Assembly: GCA_002441135.1 (NCBI GenBank)
Contig: DJVJ01000061.1
Location: 1-9,606 of the forward strand
DNA: 9,606 nt
Source of the DNA: Caryophanales bacterium UBA6259
GTDB taxonomy: Bacteria > Bacillota > Bacilli > Tepidibacillales > Tepidibacillaceae
Direction: 5' to 3'
Below, piece by piece: positions 1-7,494 of this stretch. A program made the translations under genes and the position numbers. Position 1 is the stretch's first letter. Each line of letters opens with the position of its first letter. A model generated the notes under the pieces. It was not told where the DNA came from. It saw only the letters and a list, made by a program, of their open reading frames with translations, and did no database searches.

Positions 1-26
1 AGCCTAAACATAATATACGAGGGGGG

Positions 27-803
27 ATGAGAATGAATAATAGTTTAATTACCCTAAATAATGTAAAAAAGCATTATCATACCATTGCTGAGGAAATCCT
101 AGCAGTAGATAATATCAACCTTTCTGTGGAAAAAGGTGAATTTATTAGCTTAGTTGGTCCTAGTGGTTGTGGCAAAACGACCATTTTATCAATGATTGCA
201 GGGCTTTTACGGCCATCTAATGGTAAGCTATTTATTGATAATGAAGAAGTTAAAGGACCCTCACAGCGAATCGGCTATATGCTTCAACAAGACTATCTAT
301 TAAAATGGCGAACTATTGAGCAAAACATTTATCTGGGGCTTGAAATTCAGGGAAGACTTGATTCTAAAACCAAGTCTTATGCCCTTTATCTACTGGATGA
401 AATGGGACTATCAGCTTTCAAATCTTCATATCCAAGTCAATTATCTGGTGGAATGAGGCAACGTGTGGCCTTAGTGAGAACTTTAGCTACAAATCCTGAT
501 ATTTTACTTCTCGATGAGCCGTTTTCTGCACTGGATTATCAAACAAAATTAAAACTAGAGGACTTAGTGATTGAAACCATTCGGAAGCACGAAAAAACTG
601 CCATCCTTGTTACGCACGACATTGGGGAGGCTATTGCCATGTCCGATCGTGTCGTAATCTTAGGTAGAAATCCTGGTTTTGTAAAAGAGATTGTGACTAT
701 ACCAGATGAGCTTCGTGATCCTCTTCCTTTCAATAGTCGTGAAATGGCACTATTTCAGACCTATTTCAAACGCATTTGGGAAGGAATGGAAGATCATGAT
801 TAA
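27..803 (+). CDS. ABC transporter ATP-binding protein, nitrate/sulfonate/taurine (SsuB/TauB/ThiZ-like) family
   Basis: Cytoplasmic ATPase subunit that would power uptake through the permease encoded next. All ABC motifs are present (258-residue numbering): Walker A GPSGCGKTT at 44-52, Q-loop glutamines at 87-88, signature LSGGMRQ at 139-145, Walker B ILLLDEP at 159-165, D-loop SALD at 167-170 and H-loop histidine 197. Length is normal for the family. The start is uncertain. The purine-rich GAGGGGGG (19-26) directly abuts the ATG at 27, whereas the in-frame ATG at 33 has about 6 bases of spacing and may be the true start (256 residues). The gene overlaps the permease by 8 bp, so translation is probably coupled. 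The QQDYLLKWRT Q-loop region suits this small organic-substrate importer family, which includes thiamine-precursor (ThiXYZ) and sulfonate systems. The substrate cannot be assigned. No substrate-binding protein gene is in view; it may lie upstream of the window. Confidence 0.93.
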   Translation: MRMNNSLITLNNVKKHYHTIAEEILAVDNINLSVEKGEFISLVGPSGCGKTTILSMIAGLLRPSNGKLFIDNEEVKGPSQRIGYMLQQDYLLKWRTIEQNIYLGLEIQGRLDSKTKSYALYLLDEMGLSAFKSSYPSQLSGGMRQRVALVRTLATNPDILLLDEPFSALDYQTKLKLEDLVIETIRKHEKTAILVTHDIGEAIAMSDRVVILGRNPGFVKEIVTIPDELRDPLPFNSREMALFQTYFKRIWEGMEDHD

Positions 804-1617
804 AAACATTTTAACTAAAGGAGCTCAATCGGAAAATCACGGTAAATATCTTGCAAAATTACGAATCAATACCTTCTACGTAAAAGTTACACAGCTTATT
901 TTACTTGTTTTCTTATTTGGCATGTGGGAGTTATCTGTTTATTCTGGATGGGTGGATGAATTTTTATTCAGTAAGCCCTCAAAGGTGTGGACACTATTTG
1001 TGGAAATGATTACCTCAGGAAACCTCCAGCATCATATATATGTAACATTGATTGAAACCTTCGTAGGATTTATTTTAGGTACCATTATAGGCACGTTAAT
1101 TGCTGTTCTTATTTGGATTTCACCGTTTATGTCAAGAGTACTAGACCCATATCTTGTGGTATTAAATGGAATGCCAAAGGTTGCCTTAGGACCTATTTTT
1201 ATCGTAACCTTTGGAGCCAGTTATCTTTCTATTATTGCGATGGCTTTGGCTATTTCAATTATTATTACTACCATCGTTATTTACACCAGCTTTAAAGAAG
1301 TAGACCCAAATTATATAAAACTAGCACAGACCTTTGGAGCAAACAAAGCACAAATTTTCTTAAAGATTATTCTACCTGCTTCATTTCCAGCGATTATTTC
1401 CACACTAAAGGTAAATGTAGGGCTTTCTTGGGTTGGTGTAATTGTCGGAGAGTTTCTGGTATCAAAGGCAGGTTTGGGATATCTGATAATTTATGGCTTC
1501 CAGGTATTTAATTTAACATTAGTCATGATGAGCCTTATTATCATTAGTGTTGCTGCAACAATAATGTATCAAGGAGTTTCTTTAATCGAAAGGAAAATCT
1601 TAGCGATTAGAGAATAA
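796..1617 (+). CDS. ABC transporter permease, SsuC/TauC/ThiX-like
   Basis: Integral membrane subunit (273 residues) of the importer powered by the preceding ATPase, typically working as a dimer. Hydrophobic segments fall near residues 31-50, 86-108, 118-138, 143-165, 205-225 and 238-260, giving about six helices. The cytoplasmic EAA loop that docks on the ATPase is visible at about 167-203 (VDPNYIKLAQTFGANKAQIF, followed by KIILPASFPAI). The frame stays open upstream to an ATG at 706, but that start would lie deep inside the ATPase gene. The ATG at 796 overlaps the ATPase stop (ATGATTAA), is preceded by AAGGAATGGAAG and gives the normal family length, so I chose it. The gene ends 13 bp before a strong terminator, which marks the end of the operon. 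Family assignment is firm; the substrate is unknown. Confidence 0.93.
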   Translation: MIKNILTKGAQSENHGKYLAKLRINTFYVKVTQLILLVFLFGMWELSVYSGWVDEFLFSKPSKVWTLFVEMITSGNLQHHIYVTLIETFVGFILGTIIGTLIAVLIWISPFMSRVLDPYLVVLNGMPKVALGPIFIVTFGASYLSIIAMALAISIIITTIVIYTSFKEVDPNYIKLAQTFGANKAQIFLKIILPASFPAIISTLKVNVGLSWVGVIVGEFLVSKAGLGYLIIYGFQVFNLTLVMMSLIIISVAATIMYQGVSLIERKILAIRE

Positions 1618-1630
1618 TTTTCTTTATAGA

Positions 1631-1668
1631 AAAGCAAAGCCAATATAATTATCGGCTTTGCTTTTTTT
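1631..1668 (+). terminator. Rho-independent terminator after the ABC permease
   Basis: AAAGCAAAGCC (1631-1641) pairs perfectly with GGCTTTGCTTT (1654-1664), an 11-bp stem with a 12-base AT-rich loop. The T-run extends to 1668. It lies just after the permease stop and ends the importer transcript. Confidence 0.92.
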
Positions 1669-1698
1669 GTATTACAAATTCTAATATAAAAGAGGAAA

Positions 1699-1728
1699 TT
1701 TAGAATAAAACGAGAATTAATATATTAT
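1699..1728 (+). promoter_or_regulatory. Possible sigma-A-type promoter for the HD-GYP gene
   Basis: The gap after the terminator is very AT-rich. TTTAGA (1699-1704, 4 of 6 matches to TTGACA) is followed after 16 bases by TATATT (1721-1726) or after 18 bases by TATTAT (1723-1728), each a 5 of 6 match to TATAAT. A promoter is expected here because a terminator precedes and a gene begins at 1766. In sequence this AT-rich, however, such matches arise easily by chance. The ribosome binding site is weak (AAAGGG, ending 9 bases before the ATG). Confidence 0.3.
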
Positions 1729-1765
1729 TATTTTTAAATTATTTTAAAAAAAAGGGTCGACAAAA

Positions 1766-3433
1766 ATGCGATTAAAAAAACAACTAATTCTTAACATGAC
1801 CTTATATATTGTAATTCCTTTTCTAATTTTTGCTTCCGTTGCTATTTTTTTAGTCTATCAATCCTCTGTTCAGAATGAACAGGAGCATTTTAAAACAAGT
1901 ATTAGCAATTTAACCATTGAAATGAATAATTATTTAGAAAGAATAGAATCCTCTCTGCAGTTATTCATATCCACTTCTGACTTTCAATCTAAAACACTGG
2001 AGGAGCAGGAAAAACTACTTGAGATTTATTATAAACAAATTAGTTATGATATAAAGCGACTTTATGTGATTGATAAAAATGGGGAAATTGTTTTTATATA
2101 CCCGGATCAGAGCTATGATAAAGAAATCTCTTTTTCTAATCAGCCTTGGTTTTCTAATATGCACTTGAATCAAACCAATCATATTTCAAGTCTTTATATC
2201 TCAGAAATTGATAAACAATATTCATCCTTTATCGCTAAACCAATCCTTTCCAATAATAAGAAATTTACAGGAACAATTGGGATAGAATTGAGTTTTAATA
2301 AGGCAAAGGAATTACTTTCTAAAAAGGGATACAACTATACCTTTTACTTATTAGACAATGATAATCAAATCATTACAGATAATAGTAAATTCGAAAATCC
2401 AGATTTTCTTGATGACCTAAAACTTGAAGAAAATATCGATATTAGCAAAATTGCTTATAAAGATCAAATCTATTATTTAACCTCCTCTAAATTAGAGGAT
2501 TATCCTTACAAATTAGTTGCTCTTGTCTCTCAAACTCAATTCTTAGAACCTATACGAGGTTTACAGATTCAATTTGTTATCTGGCTAGTCTTTTCAATTA
2601 TAAGTGTATTTTTTGTAGGCTTTTTAGCAGATCGTTCCATTATTCATCCTATCGAAAAATTAGTTCAATTAACCAAGAAAATCTCAAACCATAAATCGTT
2701 ATCTTCCTTTAATGAAATGGTCAATATAGATAATAAAGGAGAATTAAGTGAGCTAAATGATCATTTTCATCAAATGATTAATAACTTGAAGAAAAGAGAT
2801 GAAAGTTTATATCAGCTACGCATTGATTTAATACAAATTATGGCTGAATTATTAGAATTAAATGATCCCTATACTGGTGGACATTCTTACAGAGTATATC
2901 GATATTCCTCTCTCATTGCTTCAAAGTATGGTTTGGAAAAGGAGCATATTAGAGATCTAGAAACAGCGGCAATTTTGCACGATATTGGAAAAATAGGAAT
3001 TGCTGACGATATTATAAATAAACAAGGCAAGTTAACAAATCAAGAATATGATATCATCAAGAATCATTCTAAAATTGGGGAAAGGGTATTATTAAATGTA
3101 AGGGATTTTGATACGGTAAGAAAAGCAATCCTTCATCATCATGAACGATATGATGGTAAAGGCTACCCCCATATGATTTCTGGAGAAAATATCCCTATCG
3201 AGGCAAGAATAATTAGTGTCGCAGATACATTTGATGCGATGACCACAAATCGTCCATATCGATTAGGGATGTCATTGGAGCAGGCCAAGAATATTATTTT
3301 GGAGGAATCCGGAACACAATTTGATCCAAAAGTAGTAGCTGCCTTTTACCAGCTGTACAATGAGGACTATTCTTCATTAACTGAAATACATGAAGAACAA
3401 AACTTTTCTAACTTACGTTCTCTAGCCAACTAA
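1766..3433 (+). CDS. Membrane-bound HD-GYP protein, probable cyclic-di-GMP phosphodiesterase with extracytoplasmic sensor
   Basis: 555-residue signalling protein. Order of parts: membrane helix at about 8-31; extracytoplasmic region at about 32-265, which looks like a Cache/PDC sensor (note LYVIDKNGEIVFIYPD at 99-114 and the GTIGIELSF strand at 169-177); second helix at about 267-287; HAMP-like linker at about 288-345; HD-GYP domain at about 350-535. Metal-binding and signature residues are all present: TGGHS with H373, HD at 405-406 followed by GK at 408-409, H434, HHHE at 457-460, the GYP motif RYDGKGYP at 461-468, and D487 in VADTFDA. Members of this family hydrolyse cyclic-di-GMP to pGpG or GMP, so an active enzyme is inferred. 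There is no GGDEF, EAL or receiver domain. The ligand of the sensor half is unknown; that region is the least certain part. The EamA transporter gene starts 33 bp downstream, suggesting co-transcription. Confidence 0.93.
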   Translation: MRLKKQLILNMTLYIVIPFLIFASVAIFLVYQSSVQNEQEHFKTSISNLTIEMNNYLERIESSLQLFISTSDFQSKTLEEQEKLLEIYYKQISYDIKRLYVIDKNGEIVFIYPDQSYDKEISFSNQPWFSNMHLNQTNHISSLYISEIDKQYSSFIAKPILSNNKKFTGTIGIELSFNKAKELLSKKGYNYTFYLLDNDNQIITDNSKFENPDFLDDLKLEENIDISKIAYKDQIYYLTSSKLEDYPYKLVALVSQTQFLEPIRGLQIQFVIWLVFSIISVFFVGFLADRSIIHPIEKLVQLTKKISNHKSLSSFNEMVNIDNKGELSELNDHFHQMINNLKKRDESLYQLRIDLIQIMAELLELNDPYTGGHSYRVYRYSSLIASKYGLEKEHIRDLETAAILHDIGKIGIADDIINKQGKLTNQEYDIIKNHSKIGERVLLNVRDFDTVRKAILHHHERYDGKGYPHMISGENIPIEARIISVADTFDAMTTNRPYRLGMSLEQAKNIILEESGTQFDPKVVAAFYQLYNEDYSSLTEIHEEQNFSNLRSLAN

Positions 3434-3466
3434 CAGGAGAAGATGAACTTATTATTGGAGGAAATA

Positions 3467-4393
3467 ATGAAAAAAGGAATAATTGCAGACGTCATTCTAT
3501 TACTTGTCGCCTTTATCTGGGGAACTACCTTTGTGCTTGTTCAAAATGCCATTGCATTTTTACCACCACATAGCTTTAATGGCATACGTTTTACCATGGC
3601 ATCACTTTTATTATTGATTATCATCATATTTGTTGATCGAAAAAGCTTGGCTCAATTAGGAAAAAAAGGTTGGATTGCAGGTCTAATACTAGGGGTGTTT
3701 TTGTTTGCTGGTTATGCATTTCAAACCATTGGTCTCTTATATACCACAGCATCAAGAGCAGGATTTATAACTGGTCTTTCCGTTATTCTTGTCCCTATTT
3801 TTTCTGCTTTCTTTTTGAAAATGATTCCGAACTGGTTTACTACCATTGGTGTAGGGTTTGCAGCAATTGGTCTATATTTAATGACAATGATTCAAACAAC
3901 TAGTCAGTTTCAATTTGGGGATTTCCTTGTATTCTTTTGTGCCATTGCTTTTGCATTACAGATTGTTTTTACAGGTAAATTTGCTCCGAGGTATTCTGTT
4001 TTACCTTTAACATGGATTCAGATTAGTGTTGTAGGCATTCTAAGTTTTATTTTTGCCTTCTTTTTTGAAGACCTATCCATAATTTCATTTGGTTTATTCC
4101 AAAATCCAGAAGTAATAACTGCATTAATCATTACATCTGTATTCGCAACTGTTTTTGCGTTTGTCGCACAAACCATGCTTCAACGTTATACTACTGCAAC
4201 AAGAGTAGCCATCATCTTTTCAATGGAACCCGTATTTGCTGCTTTAACTGCTTTTATTATTCTCCATGAAGTGATGACCAATTGGAGCATTATCGGTAGT
4301 CTTTTTATTTTTCTAGGCATGATTATTGTTGAGCTTCCTGTCGATTTTGCAACGATGTTAAAAACCAAGCTGTTTTCCAAAAGAACAAATTAA
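3467..4393 (+). CDS. EamA/DMT-superfamily transporter, ten membrane helices
   Basis: 308-residue membrane protein with the two EamA repeats of the drug/metabolite transporter superfamily, at about 9-138 and 150-290. Each repeat has about five hydrophobic helices, and a short basic tail (KTKLFSKRTN) ends the protein. Typical marks are FIWGTTFVLV in helix 1, the SRAGFITGLSVILVPIFSA region in repeat 1, and TRVAIIFSMEPVFAALTAF in repeat 2. The family exports or imports metabolites, amino acids or drugs, and specificity cannot be read from sequence. An upstream in-frame ATG at 3443 would add eight residues, but its AGGAG lies only 3 bases away. The ATG at 3467 has GGAGG (3457-3461) at 5 bases, so I chose it. 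The gene follows the HD-GYP gene by 33 bp on the same strand with no terminator between, and is convergent with engB. Confidence 0.9.
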   Translation: MKKGIIADVILLLVAFIWGTTFVLVQNAIAFLPPHSFNGIRFTMASLLLLIIIIFVDRKSLAQLGKKGWIAGLILGVFLFAGYAFQTIGLLYTTASRAGFITGLSVILVPIFSAFFLKMIPNWFTTIGVGFAAIGLYLMTMIQTTSQFQFGDFLVFFCAIAFALQIVFTGKFAPRYSVLPLTWIQISVVGILSFIFAFFFEDLSIISFGLFQNPEVITALIITSVFATVFAFVAQTMLQRYTTATRVAIIFSMEPVFAALTAFIILHEVMTNWSIIGSLFIFLGMIIVELPVDFATMLKTKLFSKRTN

Positions 4394-4424
4394 CATTAAA
4401 ATTTAAACTTTGCGATTGGAATAA

Positions 4425-4460
4425 AGTAAATCCCGTGCTAATAAAAGCACGGGATTTACT
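4425..4460. terminator. Hairpin terminator between convergent EamA and engB genes
   Basis: AGTAAATCCCGTGCT (4425-4439) and AGCACGGGATTTACT (4446-4460) form a perfect 15-bp stem with a 6-base loop (AATAAA). It lies between the ends of two converging genes, so it probably stops transcription from both sides. Flanking T-runs are short and interrupted on both strands (ATTTCCATTT on plus, TTTATTCC on minus), so it is not a textbook U-tract terminator. Confidence 0.8.
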
Positions 4461-4480
4461 ATTTCCATTTCCCCAAAAAA

Positions 4481-5092
4481 CTATTCCTCATTATCCTCGA
4501 TTGGCTTGTTTTCAATTAATGGATAAAGAAGCTGCCAAAGCTGATCCTTACCATATCCAGTATCTGAGGAGAATACTACAAAATGATCGCGTGGGTCCAT
4601 ATCTAAAGTCTGTTTCGCAATTTTTTGATGTTTTTGCCATTGCCCCTTCGATATTTTATCTGCTTTTGTACCAACAACAATTACTGGCAACTCATTATGC
4701 TTTAACCAATCATACATCCCTTGGTCATCTCTAGTAGGTGGATGACGCAAATCTGTTATTAAGATAACCGCCTTAAGATTATCTCTAATGGTTAAATATT
4801 GCTCAATCATCTGACCCCATTGCTCTTTAACCTGCTTAGAAACCTTCGCAAATCCATATCCCGGTAAGTCAACAAAATAAAAGGATTTATTAATCAAATA
4901 AAAGTTCAGTGTTTGCGTTTTACCGGGCTTAGAGCTTGTTCTTGCTAAAGCCTTCCGATTAATTAGTTTATTAATTAATGAGGATTTTCCCACATTGGAA
5001 CGCCCTGCCAGAGCAATCTCTGGAAGGGCATCCTTTGGATATTGTTCACTTTTTACAGCACTTATTACGATTTCTGCATCAATAACTTTCAT
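4481..5092 (-). CDS. engB: Ribosome biogenesis GTP-binding protein EngB/YsxC
   Basis: 203-residue cytoplasmic GTPase of the TrmE-Era-EngA-EngB family, required in Bacillus for late assembly of the 50S ribosomal subunit and usually essential. The GTP-binding motifs are clear: G1 GRSNVGKS at 30-37, the switch I region GKTQT at 57-61, G3 DLPGYG at 75-80, G4 TKAD at 142-145 and G5-like SSDTG at 175-179. The family mark LITDLRHPPT is at 111-120. Length is normal. The start codon overlaps the lonA stop as ATGA (5089-5092), so translation is probably coupled. A weak GGTGAG sits just upstream of the ATG. A lonA–engB order is also found in Bacillus. Here engB is the last gene before a hairpin; in B. 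subtilis the hem genes follow it. Confidence 0.97.
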   Translation of the reverse strand: MKVIDAEIVISAVKSEQYPKDALPEIALAGRSNVGKSSLINKLINRKALARTSSKPGKTQTLNFYLINKSFYFVDLPGYGFAKVSKQVKEQWGQMIEQYLTIRDNLKAVILITDLRHPPTRDDQGMYDWLKHNELPVIVVGTKADKISKGQWQKHQKIAKQTLDMDPRDHFVVFSSDTGYGKDQLWQLLYPLIENKPIEDNEE

Positions 5093-7416
5093 TGTCTCAC
5101 CAAAGCCTTTTCTAATACTTGATCTAAATGTTCTACAGGAACAAAGGTTACTTCTTCTTTTACACTTTCTGGAATATCCTCTAAGTCTTTTTCATTCTCC
5201 ATAGGGATAATAATCGTTTTTATTCCTGCTCGATGAGCAGCTAAGGATTTTTCTTTAAGACCCCCAATAGGAAGTACTCTTCCTCTTAAGGTGATTTCTC
5301 CAGTCATAGCAACATTCCTTGACACTGGGATTCCAGTTAAAGCAGAGACTAGTGCCGTTGCCATGGTAATTCCTGCAGATGGTCCATCCTTTGGAATTGC
5401 CCCTTCAGGAACATGGATATGAATATCATTTTTATCGGTGAATTCCGGATCAATATTTAATTCCTTTGCTTTTGAACGGATATAACTAAATGCCGCTTGT
5501 GCAGACTCTTTCATCACATCTCCCAATTGTCCTGTTAAGGTTAGGCGACCTTTGCCAGGGAAAATAGTGACTTCAACGGTTAATGTGTCTCCACCAACTG
5601 CAGTCCATGCTAAACCAGTTACAGCACCAATTTGATCCTCTTTTTCTGCCATTCCATATCGGAATCTTGGTTTCCCAAGCAATTGATTAATATTTTTAGC
5701 TGTCACAACGACTCGTTTCTTTTCACCAGCGACAATAATCTTAGCCGCTTTTCGAGAGATTGTAGCCATTTGTCGCTCTAAATTCCTTACACCAGCTTCT
5801 CTTGTATATACCCGAATAACTTCCTTTATTGCATCTTCATGAACCTGTAGCTTATCTTTGGTTAGTCCATGCTCTCCCATTTGTTTCGGAAGAAGATAGT
5901 TTTTGGCAATATGCAGCTTTTCAAGCTCTGTATATCCTGAGATCGTAAGAACCTCCATACGATCCAATAGTGGTCTAGGAATAGTATGAATCGTATTTGC
6001 TGTGGTGATAAACATTACCTTCGATAAATCATATGGTATCTCAATATAATGATCACTAAAGGTATTATTTTGTTCTGGATCAAGGACCTCTAGTAAAGCA
6101 GAAGCTGGATCCCCTCTAAAATCGGAAGCCATTTTATCTATCTCATCTAAGATAAACACAGGATTATTCGTTCCTGCCGTCTTCATCCCTTGAATTACTC
6201 GACCTGGCATTGCACCGACATATGTTCTTCGATGTCCTCTGATTTCAGATTCGTCTCTAACACCACCTAAGGAAATACGAACAAATTTACGCCCTAAGGC
6301 TCTAGCGATAGATTTTGCAAGAGAGGTTTTACCTACTCCAGGTGGTCCAACTAAACACAAAATAGGTCCTTTTAATTTCTTTACTAGCTTTTGGACTGCT
6401 AAATATTCAAGTACTCTTTCTTTTGCTTTTTCTAAACCATAATGATCTTCATCTAATACTTTCTCTGCATTGTTAATATCCAAATCGTCTTCAGTAGAAA
6501 TATTCCAAGGTAAATCAAGTAACCAATCTACATAGGTACGAATGACGCCACCTTCTGCAGAGGCCGTTGGAATTTTTTCTAAACGATCAATTTCTTTTTC
6601 GATTTTTTCTTTTGCATAATCAGGAGCATCTAGTTCTTTCAGCTTGTTACGAAGCTCTTCTACTTCACCAGCTCTTCCTTCTTTATCACCAAGCTCCTTT
6701 TGAATTGCTTTCATTTGCTCTCTTAAATAATATTCCTTTTGAGTTTTCTCCATTTGTCTTTTAACTCTTTGGTTAATTTTGCGCTCTAGCTCAAGAACCT
6801 CACGCTCATTATTTAAGATATCTAGAATCTTTTCTAATCGATCCTTGACCGAAATAATTTCTAGAATTTCTTGCTTTTCTTTAATTTTTAATGGCAAATG
6901 CGAAGCAATAATATCTGCTAGCTTTCCTGGATAATCAATATCCGAAACAGTTGCTAATGTTTCTGGGGTTATCTTTTTAGATACCCCTACATATTGTTCA
7001 AATTGATCTAGTACCATTCTCATTAGCGCTTCTACTTCAGCATCGGTATCTTCTTCATCTTCCTCTAGCTTCTGATATGCCACCTCAAAATGGGGCTCTT
7101 CATTGACATATTCAAGTATTTTGGCTCTATATAAACCTTCCACAAGAACTCTAATCGTTCCATTAGGAAGCTTTAGCATTTGCCTTACCTTGGAGACTGT
7201 ACCGATTTTATATATATCCTGAATAGAAGGCTCTTCCATTTGCACTTCTTCCTGAGTGGAAAGAAAAATTAAAGATTCATCCTTTAGCATTGCTTGGTCA
7301 AGTGCTTTTATTGATTTATCTCGGCCGACATCTAAATGTAGGACCATATTAGGAAATACCAGTAATCCCCTTAACGGTAATAAGGGTAATAATGCCTTAT
7401 TTTCATTTGTCCCCAC
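5089..7416 (-). CDS. lonA: ATP-dependent protease LonA
   Basis: Soluble AAA+ serine protease that degrades misfolded and regulatory proteins. With the GTG start at 7416 it has 775 residues, within a residue of B. subtilis LonA. Order of parts: N-terminal substrate-binding domain (LLPLRGLLVFPNMVLHLDVG onward) to about 195; coiled-coil region at about 195-280; AAA+ module with Walker A GPPGVGKT at 357-364 and Walker B FILDEID at 421-427; protease domain at about 585-775. The catalytic dyad is S680 (KDGPSAG) and K723 (GGLKEK), with the family's 43-residue spacing. The frame stays open upstream to an ATG at 7431 and a TTG at 7440. GGAGGTGAT (7421-7429) overlaps the ATG and lies 8 bases (from GGAGG) before the GTG, which decides the start. 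It has its own probable promoter and a 4-bp overlap with engB. Confidence 0.97.
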   Translation of the reverse strand: MGTNENKALLPLLPLRGLLVFPNMVLHLDVGRDKSIKALDQAMLKDESLIFLSTQEEVQMEEPSIQDIYKIGTVSKVRQMLKLPNGTIRVLVEGLYRAKILEYVNEEPHFEVAYQKLEEDEEDTDAEVEALMRMVLDQFEQYVGVSKKITPETLATVSDIDYPGKLADIIASHLPLKIKEKQEILEIISVKDRLEKILDILNNEREVLELERKINQRVKRQMEKTQKEYYLREQMKAIQKELGDKEGRAGEVEELRNKLKELDAPDYAKEKIEKEIDRLEKIPTASAEGGVIRTYVDWLLDLPWNISTEDDLDINNAEKVLDEDHYGLEKAKERVLEYLAVQKLVKKLKGPILCLVGPPGVGKTSLAKSIARALGRKFVRISLGGVRDESEIRGHRRTYVGAMPGRVIQGMKTAGTNNPVFILDEIDKMASDFRGDPASALLEVLDPEQNNTFSDHYIEIPYDLSKVMFITTANTIHTIPRPLLDRMEVLTISGYTELEKLHIAKNYLLPKQMGEHGLTKDKLQVHEDAIKEVIRVYTREAGVRNLERQMATISRKAAKIIVAGEKKRVVVTAKNINQLLGKPRFRYGMAEKEDQIGAVTGLAWTAVGGDTLTVEVTIFPGKGRLTLTGQLGDVMKESAQAAFSYIRSKAKELNIDPEFTDKNDIHIHVPEGAIPKDGPSAGITMATALVSALTGIPVSRNVAMTGEITLRGRVLPIGGLKEKSLAAHRAGIKTIIIPMENEKDLEDIPESVKEEVTFVPVEHLDQVLEKALVRQ

Positions 7417-7420
7417 TGCA

Positions 7421-7429
7421 ATCACCTCC
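7421..7429 (-). promoter_or_regulatory. Ribosome binding site that sets the lonA GTG start
   Basis: On the minus strand GGAGGTGAT is a near-complete match to the 16S anti-Shine-Dalgarno complement. GGAGG ends 8 bases before the GTG at 7416. It overlaps the competing upstream ATG (7431-7429), making that start unlikely. Confidence 0.85.
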
Positions 7430-7465
7430 ATGATGATCAAAAAATTTCATTTCACTATAACAGAA

Positions 7466-7494
7466 ATTTTATCCTATGTTGGTAGTTTTGTCTA
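7466..7494 (-). promoter_or_regulatory. Probable sigma-A promoter of lonA
   Basis: On the minus strand TAGACA (7494-7489, 5 of 6 to TTGACA) is followed after exactly 17 bases by TAAAAT (7471-7466, 5 of 6 to TATAAT). Transcription would start near 7459, about 40 bases before the GTG. The -35 box begins with the TAG stop codon of lonB. I saw no CtsR heptad repeat or CIRCE element here. Confidence 0.65.

Noticed and set aside
706..795. N-terminal extension of the permease from an ATG at 706 (30 extra residues).
   Set aside because: It would overlap the ATPase gene by nearly 100 bp. The ATG at 796 has a ribosome binding site, gives the family length and makes a normal short overlap with the ATPase stop.
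4435..4734. Plus-strand open frame of 99 codons covering the hairpin and opposite the 3' end of engB.
   Set aside because: It starts inside the terminator stem, has no ribosome binding site and is antisense to conserved engB codons.
7417..7491. Search of the lonB–lonA gap for heat-shock operators (CtsR direct repeat, CIRCE inverted repeat).
   Set aside because: No matching heptad or inverted repeat was found; only a short TGATCA palindrome next to the ribosome binding site, which is too common to mean much.
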